Shown here in pieces: positions 9,203 to 16,841 of a stretch of DNA of 64,000 bases. A program made the position numbers and the translations under genes. The notes below the pieces were generated by a model. The model was not told the origin of the DNA and made no database searches. It worked only from the letters and a program-made list of their open reading frames with translations. The DNA comes from Lachnospiraceae bacterium (GTDB taxonomy: Bacteria; Bacillota; Clostridia; Lachnospirales; Lachnospiraceae): contig JAFUMV010000028.1 in NCBI GenBank assembly GCA_017482485.1, positions 28,932 to 92,931 on the forward strand. The letters run 5' to 3'. How positions within the stretch are numbered: the first letter of the stretch is position 1; every line of letters starts with the position of its first letter.

Positions 9203-10933
9203 TTATTCTTCGATGACTGCAAAATAGGTATCCAGATACGGAACTACTGCACGTCTGATCACGCCTTTGACACGATCAGATACTGCGTAATACTGAGCTG
9301 TGTAGTACAGAGGAGTGATCGCCTGGTCCTCTAACAGAATCTTTTCCGCCTCACCCAGACCTTTGATTCGCTCTGTCTGGTCTGCGGTGTATACAGCTGC
9401 TTTATAAACCTTGTTGAACTCTTCACTGATATATAATGCCGGGTTGGCATCAGCGTCGTGCTCATAGCTTCCGAGGAAGTTGGTCGCATCGTCAAAGTCT
9501 GCTCCCCAGCTTGCCAAGTACGCATCGTAATCATAGCTCTTTCTCTTTGTGCTCAGTGATGTGGAATCCAGAGTTTCAATTTCTACCTTAATTCCCAGGT
9601 TTTCCTGCAGAATCTGCTGAAGGGCACCTGCTACAGCGGTAAACTCATCCGTATTTTTTGCCATAATGGTGAAATGAACATCAGATGCGGAAATACCAAG
9701 TTCATCCAGACCTTTCTGCAGCAGTTTTTTCGCTTCATCAACATTGTAGGTATAGGTAAGGGTGCTGCCTACAAGGTCACGGAAAGTGGAATCAGCACCG
9801 GATAAGCTTACCGGAACAAAACCGTCTGCTACAGTAGAACCATTTTTCAGTACGCCTGCCACAAGGCTTTCTCTGTCAATCGCAGTGGAGATTGCCTGAC
9901 GAATGTATTTATTGGATAAATACTCATTTGCCACATTGTAAAGCAGATATGCGGAACGTCCGTTATTGTAACTTGATACCTCAAATCCCGCTTTCTCAAT
10001 GGTAGCCAGACGCTGTGCGGAGAAGTCCACAATATCCAGTTCTCCATTTAAGAACATGTTTACCTGTGTACTTTCATCCGGAATTACATAGACGTTGATC
10101 TGTTCAATGGCAATGTTATCCTTATTCCAATAGTAGGGATTCTTCTTCAGCACAACGATGTTATCCGTCTCCCAGGAATCCACGTAATAAGGACCGTTTG
10201 ACAGGGTTGTTTCTGCACTGGTACCGTAGTTTGCATCTCCGCCAATAGATTCCACGAAACTCCGATTGATTCCAAAATGCTGGCAGTGAGTAAGGAGCTT
10301 TTCAAAATAAGGAACCGGATACTCCAGATCAAACTGTACGGTCTTTTCATCAATTGCAGTAACGCCTAATTCTGAAGGATCTGCTTCTCCCGTAAAAATG
10401 GCTCTTGCATTTTTAATTTCATAGTTAAAATCCGGGTATGCTACTTCTGTAGAACCGTCCAGGAGACGTGTGATTCCATAAACCCAGTCATCTGCCGTTA
10501 CAGGATCCCCATTGCTCCAGCCGCTTTCACGCAAATGAAACGTCCACTGTGTGTAATCCTCATTATGCTCAATCGTATCGGCAAGTCCGTCTACAATTTT
10601 CTGATCATCGCCAAAACGTGTCAGGCTTTCCTCTGTCACCCCAAAGATATACATCAAATCGCCGCCAAGGCTGATTGCCGGATCAAAGCTGGACGGATCG
10701 GAGCTGATGGCCACATTCAGCACTGAATTGGAAGTACCTGCGGCAGTTTCGGTCGCTGCCTGCTCTGTAGTTTCGGCTGCTGTCTGTGCGGTTGTTTCAG
10801 CCGCTGCCTGCTCTGTCTTTTCAGCGCTGCTTCCCGTTTCTGTTGCAGCTGTTGTTGTGCATCCTGTCAGTGCCGCTGAAAGTAATGTTGATGATACAGC
10901 CAGCGCCAAAGCGCGTTTCCATAATTTTTTCAT
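9203..10933 (-). CDS. oppA: Peptide ABC transporter substrate-binding lipoprotein (OppA type)
   Basis: A 576-residue family 5 solute-binding lipoprotein. The signal peptide ends in the lipobox LTGC, with Cys at residue 25, followed by a Thr/Ala/Glu-rich tether of about 45 residues with repeats of TAAET/TEQAATET. The mature domain begins near NVAISSDPSSFDPA. It carries the SBP_bac_5 pattern, including TADDWVYGITRLLD and RQAISTAIDRESL. It captures peptides outside the membrane and delivers them to OppBC. It is the first transporter gene, 30 bases after the reductase gene, with AAAGGAG before the ATG. Ligand specificity is not readable, but the neighbours suggest sulfur-containing peptides. Confidence 0.92.
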   Translation of the reverse strand: MKKLWKRALALAVSSTLLSAALTGCTTTAATETGSSAEKTEQAAAETTAQTAAETTEQAATETAAGTSNSVLNVAISSDPSSFDPAISLGGDLMYIFGVTEESLTRFGDDQKIVDGLADTIEHNEDYTQWTFHLRESGWSNGDPVTADDWVYGITRLLDGSTEVAYPDFNYEIKNARAIFTGEADPSELGVTAIDEKTVQFDLEYPVPYFEKLLTHCQHFGINRSFVESIGGDANYGTSAETTLSNGPYYVDSWETDNIVVLKKNPYYWNKDNIAIEQINVYVIPDESTQVNMFLNGELDIVDFSAQRLATIEKAGFEVSSYNNGRSAYLLYNVANEYLSNKYIRQAISTAIDRESLVAGVLKNGSTVADGFVPVSLSGADSTFRDLVGSTLTYTYNVDEAKKLLQKGLDELGISASDVHFTIMAKNTDEFTAVAGALQQILQENLGIKVEIETLDSTSLSTKRKSYDYDAYLASWGADFDDATNFLGSYEHDADANPALYISEEFNKVYKAAVYTADQTERIKGLGEAEKILLEDQAITPLYYTAQYYAVSDRVKGVIRRAVVPYLDTYFAVIEE

Positions 10934-10963
10934 AATAATAATCTCCTTTTATCTATATTCTGG

Positions 10964-12181
10964 TTACAGCAGGTCTTTTAACGGATTGATGGATGCGTCC
11001 ACAGATAATACTCCATTTTTGGGGTTTCTGTCTGCCCAGTCAGGACTGTTCCAGATTGTTTTGGAAATTTCTCCTGCATAATCTTCATAGGTCTCATTTT
11101 CAGGGTGGCGCAGGAAAAGTTCATCCGGGGTCTTGCTGAGTTTTCTTCTTTCGCCGTCATAAGCCCAGAGTTTTTCGAAATCCACTTTCGGTAAAATTCT
11201 GTCACTATAGGATCTGAAAAGCTTCGCGCCGGATTTTCTGCGGCCCGCTTCTGCCAGTGTTCTTGCATTGCTGTTATTATGGAATGCAGGAATTGTGTTA
11301 AGCTCTCTTATATATCCCCAGATATTTTTGTATTCCCGAATCGGTCTGATAGGACCCACATTCCGGTAATAGCTGACATCCCACCGAACCAGAGTTACAT
11401 AAGCTCTCACGTCACTGTCAGTAATGTAATCTCCGAAAATAAAGCGATTTGTTTCCAGACGTTTTTCCAGCTTATCCAGAGATTCCTTAAAATCTTCATA
11501 GGCTTCGTCATATGCCTCCGGAGACTGGCAGAAGGCCATGCGATAATGAGCGTTGTTAATGTGCGGGAATAACCAGTCGTTAAACTCATCAATTTCTTTT
11601 CTGAACTTCTTGGGGTACAGATCCGGAGCATCCTTGGGCTGGAAAGGCCGAAACTGCACTTCCAAATAGTTGGTCAATCTGTGATAATCATTATTCACAG
11701 CTTTCTTTTCAATAATATCTACAAGAGTCGGTGTTGTTGCCCTTCCCTTAAAATCCGGATTTGCTCTCTTATAAAATTCACTTAAGAAGTAAGCACCTGT
11801 GAGCGCATCTTTATGCCCGGGCTGATCGCCGAATCCATGACCATATTTGTTCGTCTGACCGGAATGGGAGGTTTTCTGATCTTTGATCACATCCTGAAGT
11901 CCCAGCAGATCTCTTACAATTACAGGTCTGTTAGACCAGTTACATCCGGTTGCCCAGTAAATCGCGTACCGGTTTGCCTCTGCCTTTAAATCTCCCTCTT
12001 TATCGCCGAAAGGCTGGATAAACGCATTTGGCTGACGAATAAATGCTCCTCTTTCATCAATTTCGCTGATGGTCTCATTTGGTCTCGGATCTACGCCCAC
12101 CTCTTTTGCGTAGCCTTCTGCCTCTTCATCTGTATAAGAAGCCAGTAATTCCTCTGCACTTAATTCTGTTGTATTTGCCAT
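10964..12181 (-). CDS. Glutathionyl-hydroquinone reductase-like protein (Xi-class GST)
   Basis: A 405-residue protein with an N-terminal thioredoxin-like domain and an all-helical C-terminal GST domain. The motif YAIYWATGCNWSNRPVIV holds the Cys that in EcM4/YqjG-type enzymes removes glutathione from glutathionyl-hydroquinones. GHGFGDQPGHKDALTG and DVRAYVTLVRWDVSYYRN are typical of the class; GAYFLSEFYKRANPDF replaces the usual YLADIYRKADPDY. The family reduces S-glutathionyl conjugates to thiol plus disulfide. Clostridia generally do not make glutathione, so a substrate taken from outside is likely. An upstream ATG nine codons earlier is rejected because GGAGG sits nine bases before the inner ATG. 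Located between cysK and oppA. Confidence 0.85.
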   Translation of the reverse strand: MANTTELSAEELLASYTDEEAEGYAKEVGVDPRPNETISEIDERGAFIRQPNAFIQPFGDKEGDLKAEANRYAIYWATGCNWSNRPVIVRDLLGLQDVIKDQKTSHSGQTNKYGHGFGDQPGHKDALTGAYFLSEFYKRANPDFKGRATTPTLVDIIEKKAVNNDYHRLTNYLEVQFRPFQPKDAPDLYPKKFRKEIDEFNDWLFPHINNAHYRMAFCQSPEAYDEAYEDFKESLDKLEKRLETNRFIFGDYITDSDVRAYVTLVRWDVSYYRNVGPIRPIREYKNIWGYIRELNTIPAFHNNSNARTLAEAGRRKSGAKLFRSYSDRILPKVDFEKLWAYDGERRKLSKTPDELFLRHPENETYEDYAGEISKTIWNSPDWADRNPKNGVLSVDASINPLKDLL

Positions 12182-12208
12182 TTTCTTTTCCTCCATTTTC
12201 TTTTTCAT

Positions 12209-12256
12209 AAAAAAAACCAGAGTTCTGCTAATCTTCTTAACAAAACCTCTGGTTTT
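12209..12256 (-). terminator. Intrinsic terminator or attenuator between cysK and the reductase gene
   Basis: On the minus strand AAAACCAGAG and CTCTGGTTTT form a 10-bp stem with a 24-nt loop, followed by eight T residues. It lies just after cysK and directly before the reductase gene in the same direction, so it probably causes partial termination and reduces downstream expression. Confidence 0.75.
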
Positions 12257-12265
12257 CCAGTCAGT

Positions 12266-13204
12266 TTAATTATTATTAAATAAAGGTGTAGATAAATATC
12301 TGTCTCCGGAATCAGGGAGCAATGCAACGATTGTCTTTCCTGCATTTTCCGGTCTGCCTGCAAGAATTGCTGCGGCTTTCAAAGCTGCGCCGGACGAAAT
12401 TCCTACCAGAATGCCCTCGCTTACGGCAAAGGCCTTTCCTTCTGCAAATGCGTCTCCATTTTCTATGGTAATGACTTCATCATAAATTTCTGTGTCCAGC
12501 ACTTCCGGGATGAATCCTGCTCCAATGCCCTGAATCTTATGAGCGCCCGGTGTTCCTGCAGAAAGTACGGCGCTTCCGGCCGGTTCAACCGCTACGATTT
12601 TTACATTGGGGTTCTTTTCCTTTAAATACTCACCAACGCCGGTTATTGTACCGCCGGTACCGACACCTGCTACGAAAATGTCTACCTTGCCGTCTGTCTG
12701 TTCCCAGATTTCGGGACCCGTTGTAGCCTTATGTACAGCAGGATTGGCAGGATTTATAAACTGTCCTAAAATCACTGCTCCTTCAATTTCGTTCTTTAAT
12801 TCTTCCGCCCTGGCAATCGCTCCTTTCATTCCCTGGGTACCGTCTGTCAGTATCAGTTCGGCGCCATACGCTTTCAGAAGATTTCTTCTTTCCACGCTCA
12901 TGGTATCGGGTAAGGTAAGAATTACCTTGTATCCCTTTACCGCAGCTACTGCCGCAAGTCCTATTCCGGTATTACCGCTTGTAGGCTCAATAATGGTCGC
13001 TCCTTCTTTTAAAGTTCCCCGCTTTTCCGCATCTTCGATCATCGCCAATGCGATACGATCCTTTACGGAACCTGCCGGATTTAAATACTCAAGTTTTGCA
13101 AGAATGGTAGCATCTGTCACGCCGGCTTTCCTGGCATATCTGTTCAGCTTAAGTATCGGAGTGTGCCCAATTAGTTCCAATGCGCTTTCTAAAATCTGAC
13201 TCAT
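12266..13204 (-). CDS. cysK: Cysteine synthase A (O-acetylserine sulfhydrylase)
   Basis: A 312-residue PLP enzyme that makes cysteine from O-acetylserine and sulfide. The PLP lysine is in [11 protein letters not shown]; the substrate loop is PTSGNTGIG; the phosphate-binding loop is [17 protein letters not shown] and [11 protein letters not shown] are near the C-terminus. Length is normal. In-frame ATGs up to 19 codons upstream are rejected because GGAAAGG lies eight bases before the ATG of MSQILESA. The gene is 280 bases past the leader terminator of the Cys-rich peptide, and an additional TTGACA box lies about 60 bases upstream. Confidence 0.95.
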   Translation of the reverse strand: MSQILESALELIGHTPILKLNRYARKAGVTDATILAKLEYLNPAGSVKDRIALAMIEDAEKRGTLKEGATIIEPTSGNTGIGLAAVAAVKGYKVILTLPDTMSVERRNLLKAYGAELILTDGTQGMKGAIARAEELKNEIEGAVILGQFINPANPAVHKATTGPEIWEQTDGKVDIFVAGVGTGGTITGVGEYLKEKNPNVKIVAVEPAGSAVLSAGTPGAHKIQGIGAGFIPEVLDTEIYDEVITIENGDAFAEGKAFAVSEGILVGISSGAALKAAAILAGRPENAGKTIVALLPDSGDRYLSTPLFNNN

Positions 13205-13335
13205 ATTCAATACCTTTCCGTAATTTTTATATTCCATAATGCTGGTGTCAACGATGTGCATTTGACCCCTTCATCATTTTATTTTGGCAGCCCCAAATTA
13301 TACCCGTTTCCCGGAAACAGCAAAAACAAGGACTT

Positions 13336-13457
13336 TCCTGTGGAGTAAAAAGGTGTGCGCAATAGCGCACACTCCGCGTCGAGCGCGGTCGCGAAGCGAC
13401 AATTTCACCGCGAGCGAGTACGCATCGTTGCGCGAAGCGCTTTTTTACTCTACAGGA
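13336..13457. repeat. REP-like palindromic intergenic element upstream of cysK
   Basis: A 122-bp GC-rich element bounded by near-perfect inverted arms (TCCTGTGGAGTAAAAA and TTTTTACTCTACAGGA, one mismatch). Inside lie a perfect palindrome at 13353-13372 (GTGTGCGC around AATA) and several short repeats such as GCGAAGCG. The pattern resembles dispersed intergenic palindromes of Lachnospiraceae. It sits between the leader peptide terminator and cysK, so it would be in the 5' leader of the operon message. Confidence 0.7.
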
Positions 13458-13482
13458 ATTTTCGTAGAAAATTCCTGTAGAG
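13448..13482. repeat. Perfect 15-bp hairpin overlapping the REP-like element
   Basis: CTCTACAGGAATTTT and AAAATTCCTGTAGAG form a perfect 15-bp stem with a five-base loop. Its left arm is also the right arm of the 13336-13457 element, so the two structures exclude each other. No T run follows on the minus strand. Confidence 0.75.
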
Positions 13483-13483
13483 C

Positions 13484-13519
13484 AAAAAAGCAGCTGCCAT
13501 ATGCCTATGGCAGCTGCTT
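13484..13519 (-). terminator. Intrinsic terminator of the Cys leader (candidate attenuator)
   Basis: On the minus strand a perfect 14-bp stem (AAGCAGCTGCCATA with TATGGCAGCTGCTT) with a GGCA loop runs into TTTTTT. It begins 19 bases after the stop codon of the Cys-rich leader peptide and lies 280 bases ahead of cysK. Leader bases CAUAUGC (near codon 32) are perfectly complementary to GCAUAUG at the terminator tip, and the Cys codon run can pair with AGCAGC of the 5' arm, giving possible antiterminators. Confidence 0.8.
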
Positions 13520-13537
13520 ACAATATCATAAAGTCAG

Positions 13538-13648
13538 CTAGACGCATAATGCATATGAAAAATAAACCGTATTCATACATACAGTCTGACAGCAACAACA
13601 ACAACACATGTTATTTCTTTCGTTGATTACTACAGCATTTTTTTTCAT
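13538..13648 (-). CDS. Cys-rich leader peptide (36 residues, six Cys in a row)
   Basis: This short reading frame encodes MKKNAVVINERNNM, then six consecutive cysteines (TGT x4, TGC, TGT), QTVC, and ends ALCV with TAG; Cys makes up 8 of 36 residues. A strong AAAGGAG lies eight bases before the ATG and a consensus promoter lies 65-93 bases upstream. A terminator follows at once and cysK comes next. This is the arrangement of an amino-acid-biosynthesis leader peptide: with scarce Cys-tRNA, ribosomes would stall in the Cys run. Alternatives are a metal-binding peptide or a modified-peptide precursor, but no maturation gene is nearby. It is too short to be called by most gene finders. Confidence 0.78.
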   Translation of the reverse strand: MKKNAVVINERNNMCCCCCCQTVCMNTVYFSYALCV

Positions 13649-13712
13649 ATGATTAGCTCCTTTCCATTACCCATCTTTTATATAGGTTTATATGTTTTGT
13701 TCTATGTGCCAG

Positions 13713-13741
13713 ATTATACATTGACTGATTACAGTTGTCAA
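13713..13741 (-). promoter_or_regulatory. Consensus sigma-A promoter for the Cys leader and cysK operon
   Basis: On the minus strand a perfect TTGACA, a 17-base spacer and a perfect TATAAT. The spacer holds the dyad ACTG-TAAT-CAGT, and TTGAC/GTCAA repeats flank it, so an operator may overlap. A promoter this strong fits control by termination rather than by initiation. Confidence 0.85.
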
Positions 13742-13803
13742 TAGCTTTTTTTAATATTTTTCAGCCTTACTGCTTGTGTGCCGCTGTAATGGGCGGCGTG
13801 TAT

Positions 13804-14037
13804 TCATATATCACGCCTGTCGGCAATGTCCGCTATTCCTTCAAATTCTTCGATTTTTTCCTCTTCCCCGGCAGCTTCAATCTGCTGACGCAGCTCTTCC
13901 TCATGCTCCTGCACAAAGGCAAAAATTTCCTGCTCTTTGAAATAATAATTATCGTCCTGGCCGCAGGCGCAAAGAAGCAAGGTCATACATAGCACAAGAG
14001 AGAAAAACAGAGAATATTTTCATCTTTGTTTACTCAT
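13804..14037 (-). pseudogene. Decayed small lipoprotein gene (in-frame TGA at codon 6)
   Basis: A GGAGGATTGC-ATG start encodes MSKQR, then TGA, then in the same frame KYSLFFSLVLCMTLLL and the lipobox LCAC, followed by about 55 acidic residues. Without the TGA this is a normal lipoprotein with a signal peptide. Only an unsupported GTG start lies after the stop. Past the present end, another frame continues GVIYEYTPPI, so a frameshift near the 3' end is also likely. It lies divergent-free just upstream of the leader promoter, in the same direction. Confidence 0.6.
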
Positions 14038-14095
14038 GCAATCCTCCATCTTTGAAAAACTGCTGAAACTACCCCGATTTCATGCTGAACAGCAA

Positions 14096-15412
14096 CTAAT
14101 CCGCACTATAGGTGATACCGTTTTTTTCTGAAAATTTCTTCAGGGTCATGGCCACAATCAATACAAAAATCTCGTAAATACCGAAGGTATGCCATACGAC
14201 AGCCTTACCCAAAATCATCGGGACAAAGGTGATAACAATACTGTTCATCACAAGGCTGCGCACGATATTTAAGGCAATCGCCTGACCGGAACGCTTGGTA
14301 GAATAGAAATAAGCGGAGATCATCGTGTTGATGCTGCCAATGATAAAGCCCCAGCAGTATTCCCACATATGGATGGCTGTAAAGTCGATGGTTTCGGCAT
14401 CTGCGCCGAACAGTCCGCAAAGAGCGTGGGGGAATATGATATAAATTGCTACACATATTGCGCTGCCAACAACGCTGATGATCTGGCCCGCACGATAGTA
14501 ATATTTGAGATCTTCTCCCTGTTTTGCCCCATATGCCTGGCCAAACAAGGGCTGCATGCCTTCTGATGCGCCGAAGAACACGGACATGGTAAAGCTGGAG
14601 AGGTAGGAAATAACGGAAAACGCATTGATTCCGATTTCTCCATAATTTGCCATCAGTGTCCGGTTCATGCAAAATGTAGTCACGGGGGTGGAAAACTGTG
14701 CAATTGCTTCAGGAAGTCCACGCAATACAATTTTGCAGTACAGCTTGACCTGGGGTTTATATTTTTTGATCCGCAGCTCTCCCTTTTTGAAAACAAAGTG
14801 TGTCAGGATCACCAGCAGTCCCACAACCTGTGAAATGCCGGTTGCGACTGCGGCGCCCGCAACGCCCTTCTGCAGGGGAAAAACAAAGAGCCAGTCAAGG
14901 AAAATGTTCAGTACCGTGACCACAACATTGGTTATTGCTACCAGTCCGGGATCGCCATCATTTCGGCAGAAGGACTGTAAATTCAGCGATACCGAATTCG
15001 CAACGGCAAACAATGCCCACCAGAATACATAATCCTTTGCAAGTTCAAAGTAATTGCCTGTTGCACCAAGCAGCTGACAAACGGGGGCCGTCAGTCCGCA
15101 GCCGATAAGTACAACCAGACAGCCTACAAGGAAGTTAATTGTCACTGCATGCATAAACGCATTTTGTGCCCCTTCTTTGTCACCGCTGCCAAAACGAATT
15201 GCAGTAATTGTTACACCTCCGATGCTGGCCATCGCGTTCAGGGCCTGCACAATCAGTACAAAAGGGAGAGCAATATTGACCGCCCCCAGAGCCTGCATGC
15301 CGGCACCCTGTCCGACGAAAATACCATCCACTACAGAAAACAGGAACACACAGGCATTGGCGAGAATTGCCGGAGCTACATTTTGCAAAATAATTTTATT
15401 TCTTGATGACAT
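14096..15412 (-). CDS. MATE family multidrug/guanidinium efflux transporter, copy A1
   Basis: A 438-residue, 12-helix MATE exporter (DinF/MepA branch). Two MatE halves are recognisable from NACVFLFSVVDGIFVGQGAG at the start and the repeated MSVFFGASEGMQPLFGQAYG in the second half. MATE pumps expel cations in exchange for Na+ or H+. It is the last gene of a MarR - MATE - kinase-like - MATE operon. About 30 differences from the copy at 22543-23862 were counted by eye (roughly 93% identity), while many silent sites differ. An upstream riboswitch-like leader suggests guanidinium as a substrate. GAGG precedes the ATG. Confidence 0.92.
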   Translation of the reverse strand: MSSRNKIILQNVAPAILANACVFLFSVVDGIFVGQGAGMQALGAVNIALPFVLIVQALNAMASIGGVTITAIRFGSGDKEGAQNAFMHAVTINFLVGCLVVLIGCGLTAPVCQLLGATGNYFELAKDYVFWWALFAVANSVSLNLQSFCRNDGDPGLVAITNVVVTVLNIFLDWLFVFPLQKGVAGAAVATGISQVVGLLVILTHFVFKKGELRIKKYKPQVKLYCKIVLRGLPEAIAQFSTPVTTFCMNRTLMANYGEIGINAFSVISYLSSFTMSVFFGASEGMQPLFGQAYGAKQGEDLKYYYRAGQIISVVGSAICVAIYIIFPHALCGLFGADAETIDFTAIHMWEYCWGFIIGSINTMISAYFYSTKRSGQAIALNIVRSLVMNSIVITFVPMILGKAVVWHTFGIYEIFVLIVAMTLKKFSEKNGITYSAD

Positions 15413-15427
15413 AATAGTTGACCTCTT

Positions 15428-16042
15428 TTACTTCTGCTCAAACCAGAGCTTTGCATATTCTCCGATGGCGGGAACCAGGGTTTTGATTTCCCTTCCGGAA
15501 GTGTTGACACACAGGTGATAGGATTCCTTTCGTCCCCAGCTTCCTTCCGTAAACAGCTCCCGGTAAGCTGCTCTTTCCTTATCAATCTGTTTCATTTTTC
15601 GAAGCATATCTTTTTCGGAAAGATGCTCGTTTTCACCGGCTCTGGCCTGACAGCGGGCCAGCTTGGAAAGCCTGTCCGCATAGACAAAGATATTCAGAGG
15701 CTTCATATCCCGGCACACCACATCAGCACAACGGCCAACGATGACACAATCCCCCTGTCCAGCCAACTGCTTAATGATTTCATGCTGTGCCAGTGTAACC
15801 TTCACAGACTGCTGGGCAGTCTGATTTGGAGCGATGAATCTGTGCCCGATCGTAGAGGGATAGAAAACACGGATGTCCTTTTCAGAAATGTGAGAAACAT
15901 AGTTTTTGTCAAAACCATGTTTTTGGGCAACCAGATCAATGATCTCGTGGTCATAACAGGGCACCCCCAGATAATCTGCCAGACGTTTGCCCAACTCACG
16001 ACCGCCGCTGCCGAATTCACGGCTGATTGTAATAATTCTCAT
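15428..16042 (-). CDS. Cytidylate kinase-like family protein, copy A
   Basis: A 204-residue P-loop protein of the AAA_26 / cytidylate-kinase-like family. The N-terminus MRIITISREFGSGGRELG contains the modified P-loop; YDHEII and VIVGRCADVV follow the nucleoside-kinase pattern. The real substrate of this family is not established. It is often found next to MATE genes in Clostridia, and here it lies 15 bases from MATE A1 with AAGGAAGG before the ATG. It could phosphorylate a small ligand or act in regulation; this is inference. Confidence 0.8.
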   Translation of the reverse strand: MRIITISREFGSGGRELGKRLADYLGVPCYDHEIIDLVAQKHGFDKNYVSHISEKDIRVFYPSTIGHRFIAPNQTAQQSVKVTLAQHEIIKQLAGQGDCVIVGRCADVVCRDMKPLNIFVYADRLSKLARCQARAGENEHLSEKDMLRKMKQIDKERAAYRELFTEGSWGRKESYHLCVNTSGREIKTLVPAIGEYAKLWFEQK

Positions 16043-16063
16043 AATGCTACCTTCCTTTACACT

Positions 16064-16719
16064 TTAATTTATATGTGACGCAAGACTCTTTTGTGTTTTG
16101 CGAAGCATAACAAATGCGATAATTCCTACCGGCACATAAGTTGCTGCCTGGTTCAGCCACAAACCATCCAGCCCCAGAGGCCAGAGCACCACGACCATAA
16201 TTACCGGAAAGATAATGGCCGTTGTTAAAGTAAGAATCGTTGCTTTCTTCGGTTGTTCTATGGCATTAAAAAAGCTTTGAGAAGCGTATTCAAACCACCA
16301 AAAAAGGAACTCAACACTGAACAACCGCAGGGCATGAGCAGATACATCCAATAATGCCGTATCGCTGCTGTCTACAAAGATAGATGCAATCTGTCTTGGA
16401 AATGAAAACATCAGTGTAACTGCAATGGCAGAAACAATCGCCGTAGATGTAAATACACACTTTACAAGACTTTTCACACGATTGTAGGCTTTTGCCCCCC
16501 AGTTAAATCCAATTGACGGCTGCATGGAATCGCAAAGACCATATAAAAACGGCTGCACCAGATCACTGCAATACATCAGTACAGAAAATGCCGCAACAGC
16601 AGTAGTACCGCCCAGTAAATTGACATGGCAAACATACCGATTACACCGGGAATTGCCGCTGTGAAAAACAATTTCAGCGGCGGTGTTTCCGCATATAAGC
16701 GATTTGAATTTGTATGCAT
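16064..16719 (-). pseudogene. MATE transporter with internal deletion, copy A2
   Basis: Compared with the intact copy at 24512-25858, the gene keeps its first 35 codons (MHTNSNRLYAETPP to MFAMSIY) and its last 205 or so, but about 690 bases (230 codons) between them are missing. The junction TCAATTTAC|TGGGCGG also shifts the frame, so the N-terminal part ends at 16576 and the C-terminal part lies in another frame. Start and ribosome site (AAAGGAGAAG) are intact. The remaining half (GGTTAVAAFSVLMY onwards) is uninterrupted, which points to a recent loss. Confidence 0.9.
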
Positions 16720-16752
16720 TTTTACTTCTCCTTTCAGGGTTTTGAGGCACAT

Positions 16753-16841
16753 AAAAAACGCCCGGTTATCCATTACAATAACCGGGCGCACCCGACATCT
16801 TCTTCTCGACTATCAATCATTGCGATGATCCGTCCTCCGAT
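16753..16841 (-). promoter_or_regulatory. mepA / guanidine-IV-type riboswitch candidate, copy A
   Basis: On the minus strand: ATCGGAGGAC, a hairpin with loop CGCA (stem GATCAT/ATGATT), the linker AGTCGAGAAGAAGATG, a hairpin CGGG-TGCG-CCCG, then a terminator (GCGCCCGGTTAT with ATAACCGGGCG) running into TTTTTT. The two loops CGCA and UGCG are fully complementary, and the second hairpin overlaps the terminator stem, so they are mutually exclusive. It overlaps the last codons of the marR gene and precedes the MATE genes. The mepA motif (guanidine-IV riboswitch) of Clostridia has this design and gene context. Confidence 0.68.

Noticed and set aside
13804-13995. GTG-started 63-residue lipoprotein as an intact gene
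   Set aside because: No ribosome site precedes the GTG; the better ATG upstream is cut off by the TGA.
14020-14022. TGA in the lipoprotein gene read as selenocysteine
   Set aside because: No SECIS-like hairpin follows and the position (codon 6, before the signal peptide) is not one used by selenoproteins.
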